Below are positions 35,580-45,134 of a stretch of DNA of 64,000 nucleotides, piece after piece. Position 1 is the stretch's first letter. Every line of letters begins with the position of its first letter. Below the pieces are notes generated by a model that saw nothing but the letters and a program-made list of their open reading frames with translations, made no database searches and was not told where the DNA came from. Source of the stretch: Polynucleobacter aenigmaticus (GTDB taxonomy: Bacteria > Pseudomonadota > Gammaproteobacteria > Burkholderiales > Burkholderiaceae); NCBI RefSeq assembly GCF_002206635.1, contig NZ_NGUO01000013.1, positions 1-64,000 on the forward strand, in the 5' to 3' direction. Position numbers and translations under genes: made by a program.

Positions 35580-37076
35580 ATGCGCCATCAATCACCCTCA
35601 AGCTGGGCCGCCATCTGCATCTGCATTGCCGCACTAGTGCACTTTGCTCTCGGGTTTTCGGTTGAATTCTCTGTCGATGAAGCCCATTACGCTTTATATG
35701 CAAAACACCTTGCTTGGAGTTATTTTGATCACCCACCGTTGGTGGGTTGGATTCAATGGCCTCTGGTTTCCCTCACATCATCCGAAGGCATCATTCGTTT
35801 AATTCCAGAATTACTCTGGGCGCTTTCTGCTTTTTTGGTCTATCAAGTAACTATTGAAATCCACCGCCTAATGCAAGGGCGTAATGCTGGATATTTAACT
35901 ACCGCACTACCTTCAGCTAACTTATGCGGCTTCATGGCTGTTTTAGCCATTATTGCGGCGCCGCTCCCTCATGTTTTGGCAATTGGTCTCTTGCCCGATA
36001 CTTTGCTTACCCCTTTAAGTCTTGGACTCATGTTGATGGCTTTGCGTTGGACTCGCAAAGATCAATTTTCTCTGGCTGACTGGGTGATCACGGGCCTACT
36101 ACTGGGCTTAGCAGGTCTTAGTAAGTACACCGCAGCATTTACTGCCTTTGCCTTGCTCTTGGTTTTTTTAGCTTCCCCCAAGAAAGCCTGGATCACAAAA
36201 GCGGGCTTCTGGATGGCCGTAGCGATCGCTTTAATTGTCATTAGCCCAGTGCTCTACTGGAACTGGATCAATGACTGGATCTCATTCAAGTATCAAATTG
36301 CCCATGGCAGTGGTGCTACTTGGGCATGGCGCAGAGTGGCTGCTTTTATTGGAATTCAGCTTGCGTGCTTTGGACCGCTATTAGTCTTGGGGGCATTTTC
36401 ATTTTTCAAGAGTTGCCTACGCGCGCAGAAGCTTATTCTCATTGCCTTACTGAGCTTCTTTATTATCCCCTTCATCATCTTTGCCGCCCTCTCTGGCGGT
36501 GGTAGCCTGCCACACTGGACTTCTCCCGCTTGGTTCTGCCTTGCACCTTTCGCTGGGATTGGTCTAGCTAAAGCATGGGCCATGCAACATCGCTCAGCCA
36601 TTCGCGTTCTAGTGATTGGGCAACTGCTCGTTTGCTTGCTAGGCTTTGGTTTTGTTTTGGTCGGCGGCATCAATTCCACGGCCATCAAGTCCAACCCGAT
36701 TGCGGATCTCTATGGCTGGAAATTGGCTGGACAAAAGGCGGCTCAGCTCTCTGAGGCAACAAAAGCAAGCGGTATTGCTGTGCAAAATTGGACGCTGGGT
36801 AGTCGGGCGGCTTGGTATGCCAAACCCCTGCCCGTCTATGTTCTAGACCAACGACAGGATCAATTTGATCTCTGGTTTGGGCCATTAGCCGCTGGTGCAA
36901 GTGTCTTACTCATTAACTGGTCGGGAATGGCATTTAATCCACCAATCGGGGGTAATTTAGCTTTTGAGCGGTGCGAGCCCCTAGATAGCCTAGAGATCAT
37001 CCGATTTGGGCAGGTTTTATCCAAATTTGACTACAGCCTCTGCCATAACTGGCAAGATGCTGGTGCAGCCCGTTAA
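35580..37076 (+). CDS. ArnT/PMT-type glycosyltransferase (GT39/GT83-like membrane protein)
   Basis: A 498-residue polytopic membrane protein with about 11-12 hydrophobic segments. The first periplasmic loop has EFSVDEAHYALYAKHLAW with the Asp-Glu pair, and YFDHPPLVGW, as in ArnT/PMT-like enzymes that use polyprenyl-phosphate sugars at the outer face of the inner membrane. The acceptor is probably a lipid A or other envelope molecule. It heads a plus-strand run of envelope genes, 47 bases from the divergent DUF3047 gene. Confidence 0.85.
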   Translation: MRHQSPSSWAAICICIAALVHFALGFSVEFSVDEAHYALYAKHLAWSYFDHPPLVGWIQWPLVSLTSSEGIIRLIPELLWALSAFLVYQVTIEIHRLMQGRNAGYLTTALPSANLCGFMAVLAIIAAPLPHVLAIGLLPDTLLTPLSLGLMLMALRWTRKDQFSLADWVITGLLLGLAGLSKYTAAFTAFALLLVFLASPKKAWITKAGFWMAVAIALIVISPVLYWNWINDWISFKYQIAHGSGATWAWRRVAAFIGIQLACFGPLLVLGAFSFFKSCLRAQKLILIALLSFFIIPFIIFAALSGGGSLPHWTSPAWFCLAPFAGIGLAKAWAMQHRSAIRVLVIGQLLVCLLGFGFVLVGGINSTAIKSNPIADLYGWKLAGQKAAQLSEATKASGIAVQNWTLGSRAAWYAKPLPVYVLDQRQDQFDLWFGPLAAGASVLLINWSGMAFNPPIGGNLAFERCEPLDSLEIIRFGQVLSKFDYSLCHNWQDAGAAR

Positions 37077-37136
37077 TTCCCTGAATTCAGGACCTTTTTA
37101 ATACCCCTCTGCGCTCAAGGCATTATCCTTACGCCT

Positions 37137-38180
37137 ATGAGTTCACAACCCCAAGCCACCCCAAAAGCCACACCTGGGTGGAAAGCTATCCTCAAGCGGG
37201 CTTGGCCCACTATTCGCATTTTGCTATCCGTCGCCCTGCTCTGGAAAGCCACCAGCGGAATTGATTGGCACGCACTCTTAAATTCTCAAATTCAAATGCA
37301 GCCTTGGTGGTTTTTGGCTGCTGGCTTCACAATGCTATGCGCCTTTATTTGCGGTGGCTTGCGCTGGGGATTTCTCATGCGCAAAGTGGGCTTTCAGGGA
37401 AGTCTCATAGACTTTGTAGCACTCTATTTTGCGGGCGGACTCATCAACCAAGGATTGCCCAGCACGCTTGGCGGCGATAGTTATCGCGCCATTACCGCAA
37501 CCCATTTAAATAGCAGCGGCAAATTGACCGAAGAAAAAGAGTTGGATGAACAGCTTCATCACTCTGTTGACTTAGGACATGCAACCCCAAAACTACGCCT
37601 GAGTTTTTCGATGGTCTTAGTGGATCGCTTACTCGGTTTAGCTGGCAACAATCTATTAGGTGGAATCGGTCTCATACTCGGTGGCGCCACCTTGGCTGCC
37701 TGGGGACAAGATCTAGGTTATGCCGTCACGGGCATCATGATTTTTTCAGGCTTACTCATTGCAGTCATTTTGGCCTGGGGCCCTAGCTGCAATCTTTTGC
37801 AAAAGTTACTTGACCGCCTCCAAATGAATCATGCCCTGCCCGGTATCAAGCTGGCTTTTTCTTGGCCAATGAATGTAGCTCAAGCCGCAGTCGCGATTGG
37901 CATTCATTCTCTAACGATTATGACGCTCTTATTTTGTCTGAAGGCTTATGGAGTAGATGCACCCATTGAAGCCCTGATGATTGGCTTGCCTGCACTGAGC
38001 CTGCTATTGATGTTACCCATCAGCATCTCTGGCTGGGGCTTGCGTGAGGCTACGCTCTCCTCTGTGCTGGCACTATGGGGCGTCAACCCATCTATGACAG
38101 TGCTGGCATCTATCAGCTACGGCGCCATTACCGTGTTATCCGTATTACCTGGTGCTTACTTTTTATTAAAACGGAAATAA
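37137..38180 (+). CDS. Lysylphosphatidylglycerol synthase-TM/UPF0104-family membrane protein
   Basis: A 347-residue multi-pass protein. WWFLAAGFTMLCAFICGGLRW, GGLINQGLPSTLGGDSYRA and LPISISGWGLREA match the flippase-like domain of AglD/MprF N-terminal proteins (LPG_synthase_TM). Such proteins are suggested to move lipid-linked molecules across the membrane. It lies 60 bases past the glycosyltransferase gene and 18 bases before the GT9 gene. Confidence 0.85.
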   Translation: MSSQPQATPKATPGWKAILKRAWPTIRILLSVALLWKATSGIDWHALLNSQIQMQPWWFLAAGFTMLCAFICGGLRWGFLMRKVGFQGSLIDFVALYFAGGLINQGLPSTLGGDSYRAITATHLNSSGKLTEEKELDEQLHHSVDLGHATPKLRLSFSMVLVDRLLGLAGNNLLGGIGLILGGATLAAWGQDLGYAVTGIMIFSGLLIAVILAWGPSCNLLQKLLDRLQMNHALPGIKLAFSWPMNVAQAAVAIGIHSLTIMTLLFCLKAYGVDAPIEALMIGLPALSLLLMLPISISGWGLREATLSSVLALWGVNPSMTVLASISYGAITVLSVLPGAYFLLKRK

Positions 38181-38198
38181 TTCTTTTAAAGTCCCACT

Positions 38199-39458
38199 AT
38201 GAGTATTAGCGTCAACACCATGCGCGCCATTGACCACTGGGTCGGTGTGCCACTCTGCGCAGTAGCAAGCCCGATCGTTGCTCTGATTGATGGAATCAAG
38301 AATGCCTTTAATCGAGGCTCAGACACGCCACGCAAGTTACTCTTTATTGAGTTATCCGAAATGGGTAGCGCTATTTTGGTTGATCCAGCCATGCGCAATG
38401 CACAAGCCCGCGGCGCTGAACTATTTTTTCTGATCTTTAAGAGCAATCGTGCCAGCTTAACTTTGCTAAATACGGTTAAGCCAGAGAATATTTTTACGAT
38501 CGACTCTTCTAGTCTGGGTGGCTTAATTAAAGATACCATCAAGTTCTTAATCGTGGCACGTAAGCACCGCATTGATACCGTGATTGATTTGGAGTTGTTC
38601 TCACGCTTTACTGCCCTGTTGACTGGTCTATGCGGCGCACGGCGTCGCGTTGGTTATCACATCTTTCATGGCGAAGGATTGTGGCGTGGCTTTATGTTGA
38701 CTCGCAAGGTTCATTACAACCCCCATATTCATATCACCAAAAACTTTCTTTCTTTGATTCATGCGGCATTCGCCAAAGAAATTGAAGTTCCTTTTAGTAA
38801 AATCCATATTACGGATTCCGAAGTGCGCTTAGAGCAAGCAATCATCGACCCTTCAGTTTTGAGCAAGGTTCGCGAGCGCATCGAAAAACTCAGTTCAGCT
38901 GCTGGCATTGAATTTACTCAGGGCAAACAACGTCTGATTTTGGTCAACCCCAATGCAAGTGATTTATTACCGCAAAGACGTTGGGCGCAGCAGCGCTTTT
39001 CGGAGTTGATCCAAGGGCTCAGCCAGCGCTACCCCCATGATCTAATTCTGATCACTGGCTCCCCCGCCGAATTTGAATACGTTGAAAAAGTACGCGCGAT
39101 AGCTAATGTCAAGAATGCCCTGAACTTTGCTGGCCAAGTGAGCTTTGCAGAACTGCCGCCGCTCTATACGCTCTCAGATGTAATGGTGACCAATGATTCG
39201 GGTCCAGGCCACTTCTCCGCAGTAACGCCATTAAGAACGGTGGTTCTATTTGGACCAGAAACTCCAGCCCTCTATGGCTCTGTTGGTAAGTCGATTTCGA
39301 TTACAGCCAATTTGGCTTGCTCCCCCTGCGTCAGTGCAGCCAATCACCGCAAAACACCTTGCCATGACAATGTTTGCATGCAAGCTATTACCGTCCCTCA
39401 AGTTTTAGAGAAGATGGTGCATCAATTAAATGAAGCTGATCAAGCGCGGGCGCACTAA
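38199..39458 (+). CDS. Glycosyltransferase family 9 (heptosyltransferase-like)
   Basis: A 419-residue cytoplasmic GT-B enzyme. KLLFIELSEMGSAIL near residue 46 is the N-terminal donor/acceptor motif, the linker has ILVNPNASDLLPQRRW, and the C-terminal domain has VTNDSGPGHFSAVTPLRTVVLFGP, a strong GT9 signature. It probably adds a heptose or other sugar to an LPS core or glycolipid. An N-terminal extension of about 40 residues includes a hydrophobic patch. Its neighbours are all envelope genes. Confidence 0.87.
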   Translation: MSISVNTMRAIDHWVGVPLCAVASPIVALIDGIKNAFNRGSDTPRKLLFIELSEMGSAILVDPAMRNAQARGAELFFLIFKSNRASLTLLNTVKPENIFTIDSSSLGGLIKDTIKFLIVARKHRIDTVIDLELFSRFTALLTGLCGARRRVGYHIFHGEGLWRGFMLTRKVHYNPHIHITKNFLSLIHAAFAKEIEVPFSKIHITDSEVRLEQAIIDPSVLSKVRERIEKLSSAAGIEFTQGKQRLILVNPNASDLLPQRRWAQQRFSELIQGLSQRYPHDLILITGSPAEFEYVEKVRAIANVKNALNFAGQVSFAELPPLYTLSDVMVTNDSGPGHFSAVTPLRTVVLFGPETPALYGSVGKSISITANLACSPCVSAANHRKTPCHDNVCMQAITVPQVLEKMVHQLNEADQARAH

Positions 39459-39463
39459 TTCGC

Positions 39464-40261
39464 ATGACTGAGCGGCACAAATCAGCTGTAGCTATTGCAT
39501 CGCTCTGGGTCTGGTGCATCCCGCTAATTCCACTTGGCCTAACAATCGCCATTTACTTTGGTGATTTACAAACACCCACGTTTTTATTCGTCAATCGTTA
39601 TACCCAGATGCTTCCCGATACTTTGTGGGCTTGGCTCACCTTCCTTGGCAATGGCTGGGGCATCTTTGCCATATGCTTCCCTTTGCTAGTACTGTCGCCT
39701 CGACTGCTTATCGCCGGACTCTTTGCCTCATCATTGGGCGGAATAGTGAGCCTCATCATTAAACCTCTTCTTGAGATGCCGAGGCCAGCCAGTATTCTTG
39801 CCCTGGAAGACTTCTATATCGTCGGGGGCCCGCTCCTGCACCGAGCAATGCCCTCTGGTCACACGCTGACTGCTTTTGCAGTTGCTTCTGGAATTTACTT
39901 TGCCAGCGATAAAAACAAAAGATCATCCCTTTGGTGGGTATTCGTTCTGGCTGGTTTTGCTGGACTCTCACGCAGTGCGCTTGGCGCTCACTGGCTTACC
40001 GATGTTTTTGCGGGCTCCGCCATTGGAATATGGTCGGGCATGCTTGGTGCTCTTTTAGCCGGCCTCATTCCAGAAGCTCAACTATCACCTACTAAAACTG
40101 GTCCCCGCTTGCTAGCTCTTGCTGGACTGGGGGGCATCTATGTCATGCTAACTCAGACTTTAGACTCTGAATTAAACCAATCTTTGCAATACGCCTGTGC
40201 GGCATTGATCAGCATCACCCTGGCTTTATTTATTAAAGCTCAAAAACCAAAGGCTATTTAA
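39464..40261 (+). CDS. PAP2-family membrane phosphatase
   Basis: A 265-residue membrane protein with about six or seven hydrophobic segments. The three phosphatase blocks are present: KPLLEMPRP (K-x6-RP), PSGHT, and SRSALGAHWLTDV. It would remove phosphate from a lipid carrier or lipid A. It starts five bases after the GT9 gene, which supports joint expression in lipid-linked sugar metabolism. A C-terminal extension of about 70 residues adds extra membrane segments. Confidence 0.88.
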   Translation: MTERHKSAVAIASLWVWCIPLIPLGLTIAIYFGDLQTPTFLFVNRYTQMLPDTLWAWLTFLGNGWGIFAICFPLLVLSPRLLIAGLFASSLGGIVSLIIKPLLEMPRPASILALEDFYIVGGPLLHRAMPSGHTLTAFAVASGIYFASDKNKRSSLWWVFVLAGFAGLSRSALGAHWLTDVFAGSAIGIWSGMLGALLAGLIPEAQLSPTKTGPRLLALAGLGGIYVMLTQTLDSELNQSLQYACAALISITLALFIKAQKPKAI

Positions 40262-40263
40262 AG

Positions 40264-41130
40264 ATGTTTAGTTATCGCCATGCTTTTCATGCAGGTAGTC
40301 ATGCGGATATTCTGAAGCATCTGATTTTGATTCATTTGGTGGAATATCTTCAAGAAAAGCCCGGCGCACTCACGATCGTTGATACCCATGCGGGTGCTGG
40401 CATCTACAGTCTGATTGACGGGTTTGCAACTGTCAGCAAAGAAGCTAACGAAGGTATTTATCGCTTGGCGAAATTTGCCAAGACCAATTCTTTGTGTCCA
40501 GGAATCGCTAACTATCTTGAGTGTATTCGCGCTGAAAATACCGAAGATGAAATCACAATTTATCCCGGCTCCCCATTTATCCTGGCGCGTTTATTAAGAC
40601 CCCAAGATCGCCTAAAGCTCTTTGAGCTACACCCCAAAGAAATTGATATCCTGCGTCACAACATCAGCGAGCTCAAACAGGCGAAACAAATTGATATTTA
40701 TGCAGAAGATAGTTTTGCCAGACTCAAGGGATTAGTGCCGCCGCCCAGTAGACGCGGGCTAGTCTTGATTGATCCTTCTTACGAAGATAAACAAGACTAC
40801 CGTTACCTTGAAACCGCTATGGAAGAAGCCCTGCACCGCTTCGCAACAGGGTGTTATGCCATTTGGTATCCAACCCTATCGAGAAGAGAGTCTGCCGCGC
40901 TACCCGATCGTATGAAAAAGATTGCTACAGCCCATAAACGCTCTTGGCTTCATACTGAACTACGAGTGGAAAACGCTCCTAAGGAGCGTCGCCTTCAAGC
41001 CAGCGGGATGTTCATCATCAACCCACCATGGACATTAGAAAAGCAGCTGGCTGAAAGTCTGCCTATCCTTATTAAAGCCCTAGGACAAGATAGTGGCACT
41101 GGATTTGTATTAAAGAGTTTTGAGGCTTAA
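40264..41130 (+). CDS. rlmJ: 23S rRNA (adenine(2030)-N(6))-methyltransferase
   Basis: A 288-residue SAM-dependent methyltransferase that modifies A2030 of 23S rRNA. The N-terminal FSYRHAFHAGSHADILKH is diagnostic. VDTHAGAGIYS near residue 39 is the SAM site, and the catalytic tetrapeptide reads DPSY (170-173) in place of the usual DPPY. The start is two bases after the PAP2 stop, so it shares the operon by position only. Confidence 0.93.
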   Translation: MFSYRHAFHAGSHADILKHLILIHLVEYLQEKPGALTIVDTHAGAGIYSLIDGFATVSKEANEGIYRLAKFAKTNSLCPGIANYLECIRAENTEDEITIYPGSPFILARLLRPQDRLKLFELHPKEIDILRHNISELKQAKQIDIYAEDSFARLKGLVPPPSRRGLVLIDPSYEDKQDYRYLETAMEEALHRFATGCYAIWYPTLSRRESAALPDRMKKIATAHKRSWLHTELRVENAPKERRLQASGMFIINPPWTLEKQLAESLPILIKALGQDSGTGFVLKSFEA

Positions 41131-41149
41131 TACTTAAGAATTAAGACGT

Positions 41150-41788
41150 CTATTCCAGCACCTGAATCATGACCTCATTACGCCGCATGAAGGGTAGGGT
41201 CCAGGGCGGGTTGTAGCGTGCAAACTGAGGCTCACCAATCGACTTCATATTCCTGGCTTTGATCCAGTCTTGGAGCGCCTGAGTTTTTTCTTGCACTTTA
41301 TCCTCATTGTAAAAACCAGAAAAAGTAATTACCGCACGCCTTTCTGATGGCACCTCCCTGATCTTCACCTGAGAATCCAATGGCTTAGGCAAGGTATTTA
41401 GCGTGTACTCTGCTGGCATTACAAACGATACCGTCCATTGATTTTGATTGCTCTTGTCCTGTGACTTCGGGCCCTCAATGGTTACTGGAGCAGTCATTGC
41501 AATCTTTGCGCTCTTGCTTTGATCGCCTGACTCAATTCCGACCGGAGCAGTCATGGCAATTTTTTCGCTCACCTGATTTTTTCCAAAGATGTAAGCGGCA
41601 ATGAGGCGAAAGCCCTGGTTAGAGGCTGCATCTAGATCACCATCTACCTTTACTTCAGCAACGATACGCGGTGCATAAGCACGCAATTCAAAGGGTTCAG
41701 ATTTTTCTAAGAGAACGTACTTGGGCTCTTCTGTTGCCATTGCAGCGCTCGCAATCAATATGCTGATTAAAAATACAAATACTCGCAA
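41150..41788 (-). CDS. SOUL haem-binding family protein, secreted
   Basis: A 212-residue protein. I place the start at a TTG (41788) seven bases after AAGGA, because it gives a clean signal peptide (LRVFVFLISILIASAAMA); upstream in-frame ATGs lie inside the LD-carboxypeptidase gene. The mature SOUL domain has the paired KIAMTAPV motifs near 85 and 103 and the FVMP block. SOUL proteins bind haem or other tetrapyrroles in some cases; the role in bacteria is not established. Confidence 0.85.
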   Translation of the reverse strand: MRVFVFLISILIASAAMATEEPKYVLLEKSEPFELRAYAPRIVAEVKVDGDLDAASNQGFRLIAAYIFGKNQVSEKIAMTAPVGIESGDQSKSAKIAMTAPVTIEGPKSQDKSNQNQWTVSFVMPAEYTLNTLPKPLDSQVKIREVPSERRAVITFSGFYNEDKVQEKTQALQDWIKARNMKSIGEPQFARYNPPWTLPFMRRNEVMIQVLE

Positions 41789-41813
41789 GGGGGAGTCCTT
41801 AATAATTAAGTTA

Positions 41814-42758
41814 TTACCACTGAGAGTGGATAGTAAAACCTTCCGCATCATATTGAATGTGCGCTTGCGCACCTACCGGTAGAGTGAGTTTTTCAACTTG
41901 ATGTCCAAACGGTAGGCCTGTTAATACTGGAATATTCTCGGGGAGACGCTTGCTAATAGCCTCGATAGCACTTTCCAAGGCATATCCACGATCATTCTCG
42001 TAAAGACGATATGCCGAGAATCCACCCAAAAGAATGGCGCCTTGATTACTCAAGATGCCCGCATCCAACAATTGCATCAACATGCGTTCGATGCGGTAGG
42101 GATGTTCATTCACATCCTCGATAAACAGAATGCCGCCTTGGGTTTGCTGACTATTAGGAAAATACGGGGTGCCAACTAGACCTGACAGCACTGTCAGATT
42201 TCCGCCCCAAAGTATTCCTGAACATTGACCAGTAGATAATTTTCTTAAATACGGCTGTGGCGCACTGATGGTGCAATCTAATTTTCGCTCCTTGATTGCT
42301 TCTTGAAAGTGATCCCACATAAATGCATTCGGAGTAACGCCTTTACCCTGCTCGCCCTGACATGCAAAGTCAAAATTGAGCATGGGTCCAGCCAGGGTAA
42401 TCGCACCAGTCTTTGCCAATATTCCCAACTGAAAGGCTGTGAAATCACTGTGACCACAAATTTGCAGTCCATTCTGAATCGCCTTGGCAATAGCATCCCA
42501 CTCAATATTTGGAAGCAGGCGATGCAAGCCGTAACCACCTCGCATTGCTACAACAGCAATCTCAGGAAGTAAATTGGCGAGTTGATTGATTTCTGTTAAA
42601 CGATCTGCATCCGAGCCTGCGAATCGCTGCTCGACCCGCTTGACACAATCGGTATTTAAAACTTCAAGACCCTGCTGCTTAAGCCACTCAATACCAGCTA
42701 ATGGACTAAGAGGATCTAAGCTAGCCCCAGAAGGAGCAATCAAATGAATTTGCTTCAA
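41814..42758 (-). CDS. ldcA: LD-carboxypeptidase (peptidase S66)
   Basis: A 314-residue cytoplasmic enzyme that removes the terminal D-Ala from murein tetrapeptides during cell-wall recycling. The nucleophile is Ser104 in GHSDFT; Glu in FIEDVNEHPYRIERM and His in GLPFGHQ complete the S66 triad. AMRGGYG is also conserved. The start is TTG, six bases after AAGGAG, and overlaps the tadA stop by four bases. Confidence 0.9.
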   Translation of the reverse strand: MKQIHLIAPSGASLDPLSPLAGIEWLKQQGLEVLNTDCVKRVEQRFAGSDADRLTEINQLANLLPEIAVVAMRGGYGLHRLLPNIEWDAIAKAIQNGLQICGHSDFTAFQLGILAKTGAITLAGPMLNFDFACQGEQGKGVTPNAFMWDHFQEAIKERKLDCTISAPQPYLRKLSTGQCSGILWGGNLTVLSGLVGTPYFPNSQQTQGGILFIEDVNEHPYRIERMLMQLLDAGILSNQGAILLGGFSAYRLYENDRGYALESAIEAISKRLPENIPVLTGLPFGHQVEKLTLPVGAQAHIQYDAEGFTIHSQW

Positions 42759-43210
42759 CGCCGCTCCTTAAAAAAATCACGCAGTACCTGGCTGCATTCA
42801 TCGCCCATGATGCCACCCTCAACCTGAGTCTGGTGGTTAATCTGCTTTTCAGAGAATACATTGAGCACGCTTCCTGCTGCACCGGTTTTAGGGTCAGTAG
42901 CGCCAAATACAACGCGCTCTACCCGAGCATGCAACATTGCTCCAGCACACATGGTACAAGGCTCTAGAGTGACATAAAGGGTGGTGCCCGGTAGGCGGTA
43001 ATTGGATTCATCTTGCGCAGCCGCCCTGATTGCCATCATCTCGGCATGAGCACTAGGATCGCTATTCATAATGGGTTTATTGAAGCCAGTGGAGATGACC
43101 TTACCCTCTCTAACTAGCACGGCACCCACAGGCACTTCACCAGCAATTGCAGCGAGCTTTGCTTGAACTAAAGCTTGCTGCATAAATTGACGATCAAGCT
43201 CAGCTTGCAT
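42755..43210 (-). CDS. tadA: tRNA adenosine(34) deaminase
   Basis: A 151-residue zinc deaminase that converts A34 to inosine in tRNA-Arg(ACG). The metal and catalytic residues are His55-x-Glu57 (HAEMMAI) and Cys85/Cys88 (PCTMCAGA). Its stop overlaps the ldcA start (TTGA), and queD ends eight bases upstream, so the genes are probably co-transcribed. Confidence 0.95.
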   Translation of the reverse strand: MQAELDRQFMQQALVQAKLAAIAGEVPVGAVLVREGKVISTGFNKPIMNSDPSAHAEMMAIRAAAQDESNYRLPGTTLYVTLEPCTMCAGAMLHARVERVVFGATDPKTGAAGSVLNVFSEKQINHQTQVEGGIMGDECSQVLRDFFKERR

Positions 43211-43218
43211 AGTGTTTC

Positions 43219-43683
43219 TTATGAATGAGAAACGTCAGCCCAGCAATTGGGGGTTTCATAAAGTCGAATAGATGAAAGCTTGAGTCGACCCTCAAACGCT
43301 TTTTCAAATACGGGTTGTAGCAAGTTAAATGCGGCGCTGGCTAAGTTCTCAACTGTAGGAACATGCTCCATCACCACCGTCTTGTGATCGGGAATAGTAT
43401 TTAGATACTCAACTAATCCCGCATCTTCCTTAGCCACTAAGAATGCATGATCCCAAGGCTCCACCACATATTGATTAGTGAGGCGCTTGATATCTCCAAA
43501 GTCCAAGACCATGCCATCATCGGCTTTGCCAGGATGGTCAGCAATCACGCCGGTCAAGGTAACCTCAATCGCATAACGATGACCATGCAAATGCCGACAC
43601 TGTCCATCATGATTCGGAATGCGGTGTCCTGAGTCAAACTCGAGTCGACGGGTAATGGAAATGGCTTCTTGCTTGGTGGTCAT
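43219..43683 (-). CDS. queD: 6-carboxy-5,6,7,8-tetrahydropterin synthase
   Basis: A 154-residue enzyme of the queuosine precursor pathway that turns dihydroneopterin triphosphate into 6-carboxytetrahydropterin. Zinc ligands His20, His33 and His35 (GHRIPNHD; HLHGH) and catalytic Cys29 are present. It lies 40 bases after queE on the same strand. The next enzymes queC and queF are not in the window. Confidence 0.93.
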   Translation of the reverse strand: MTTKQEAISITRRLEFDSGHRIPNHDGQCRHLHGHRYAIEVTLTGVIADHPGKADDGMVLDFGDIKRLTNQYVVEPWDHAFLVAKEDAGLVEYLNTIPDHKTVVMEHVPTVENLASAAFNLLQPVFEKAFEGRLKLSSIRLYETPNCWADVSHS

Positions 43684-43723
43684 TTTACTTTTCTGAGTAC
43701 TTAAAAATTACTTGATGCAGCTG

Positions 43724-44377
43724 CTATCGAATACCGATCATTTTATGGGTCTGAACACTCAAACGCCACAACGGTCTTTTTTGACATAGGCGCACTGCCA
43801 ATGCCATATTTTCCTGAAGATTGGGGCCATCCATGGCCTGCAAAAATCGATTACGGTAATCCATCTTCTCAAATCGGGCCAACAGGGTTTCTATAGGGCT
43901 GTGGCCTATTTGCGGAATCACTACTTTAATTTCATCAGCTTGCAGCACCAGCAGATCCGAACCTGCTTTAGGGCTAATGCATACCCAATCCACTCCCTTA
44001 GGAACTTTGATCGTGCCATTAGTCTCAATCGCAACGGTAAAGCCTTTGGCATGCAATGCATCAATTAAGGCGGTGTCGAGTTGAAGCAGTGGTTCACCAC
44101 CAGTAAAAACAACATATCGCTGCTGTGGCCCAGCTGAAGTGCTATTCCAGACCTCTTCAATAGTGTCAGCAAGCAAAACAGCAGTTTCAAATTTGCCGCC
44201 ACCAGCACCATTACTTCCAACAAAGTCAGTATCACAAAATTGACAAACTGCGGTAGACCGGTCTTCTTCGCGACCGCTCCACAAATTACAGCCAGCAAAA
44301 CGACAAAAGACAGCTGCGCGACCTGTGTGGGCGCCCTCACCCTGAAGGGTCGGAAAGAGTTCTTTTACGGTATACAT
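43724..44377 (-). CDS. queE: 7-carboxy-7-deazaguanine synthase (radical SAM)
   Basis: A 217-residue radical SAM enzyme that forms the 7-deazaguanine ring from 6-carboxytetrahydropterin. The cluster motif has the atypical CX14CX2C spacing (Cys30, Cys45, Cys48) seen in one QueE subgroup. FPTLQGEGAHTGR and VFTGGEPLLQ are conserved. It starts a minus-strand run with queD, tadA and ldcA, with a 28-base gap behind it that holds no visible riboswitch. Confidence 0.94.
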   Translation of the reverse strand: MYTVKELFPTLQGEGAHTGRAAVFCRFAGCNLWSGREEDRSTAVCQFCDTDFVGSNGAGGGKFETAVLLADTIEEVWNSTSAGPQQRYVVFTGGEPLLQLDTALIDALHAKGFTVAIETNGTIKVPKGVDWVCISPKAGSDLLVLQADEIKVVIPQIGHSPIETLLARFEKMDYRNRFLQAMDGPNLQENMALAVRLCQKRPLWRLSVQTHKMIGIR

Positions 44378-44405
44378 AGCTAAGTATTGATTTTAAGCTC
44401 TTTAC

Positions 44406-45134
44406 TTACTTCCAAGACACAAGCTCCCACTCTAGGTAATCCTCCCATAAGGCCTCTCGCCAATACATACCACCCAAGATGTAGCGCCCATACCCCCTGC
44501 GGATAGTCCAGCGGCCAATTTCCGGGGAAAGCCACACATCCTCCTGACGATAGCTGGCAACCCTGAAGACGTCATTGCTCTCAAAATACGGTGCTTCATT
44601 CTGATACTTGAGAGTCGCAAACTCACCAGCCGGAACAGAAACCCCCTCCCATTGGAGTGCCGTCACATTTAAACCCCAGTAATAACTACTATCGGGGTAG
44701 CCAAGAACTTGGTAGCGTGTCCGGTAAAAGCTAGACCATCCTGGAACCAGTTGCTCGGGCCACAATGGTAAAGCCTGCTGAAATTTTTGAGCGGGCATCC
44801 AATGAGGATCCTGAAGGATGTAACCCCAAGGTTCTTGAATTTCGTCAGGGAGTGGCCCTGCTTTGAGTCCACTACGCTGAATCCGAATCTGGGGCCCAAC
44901 AAAAACCACTTTCTCGGTGACAATATCCACCAACTCTTGGTTAAAGACATTGCGAACGTTGTAGACCCACTGCTGACCGACTTGTGGCACCCTCACCTTA
45001 GGAGGATTTACTGGCTGCGGCAATGGAATTGAGTTTGGGTAAGGCTGCGCAGAAATACAGGCTGCCAGCAATGCCGGCGACAACAATACAAGAAGTCTGC
45101 GAACTGCGTTTACTTGTAAGAGCTGAGTTGCCAT
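44406..45134 (-). CDS. Lipoprotein of unknown function, copy 2 of a tandem pair
   Basis: A 242-residue lipoprotein with lipobox LLAAC (Cys about residue 26). The mature part starts with a Pro-rich linker, then VPQVGQQWVYNVRNVFNQE, a middle GYILQDPHW block, and a tail RQEDVWLSPEIGRWTIRR. It aligns along its length with the upstream neighbour, so the two arose by tandem duplication. The start overlaps the neighbour's 3' end by 25 bases, with a GAAGG site. I do not recognise a named domain; the fold is probably beta-rich. Confidence 0.75.
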   Translation of the reverse strand: MATQLLQVNAVRRLLVLLSPALLAACISAQPYPNSIPLPQPVNPPKVRVPQVGQQWVYNVRNVFNQELVDIVTEKVVFVGPQIRIQRSGLKAGPLPDEIQEPWGYILQDPHWMPAQKFQQALPLWPEQLVPGWSSFYRTRYQVLGYPDSSYYWGLNVTALQWEGVSVPAGEFATLKYQNEAPYFESNDVFRVASYRQEDVWLSPEIGRWTIRRGYGRYILGGMYWREALWEDYLEWELVSWK

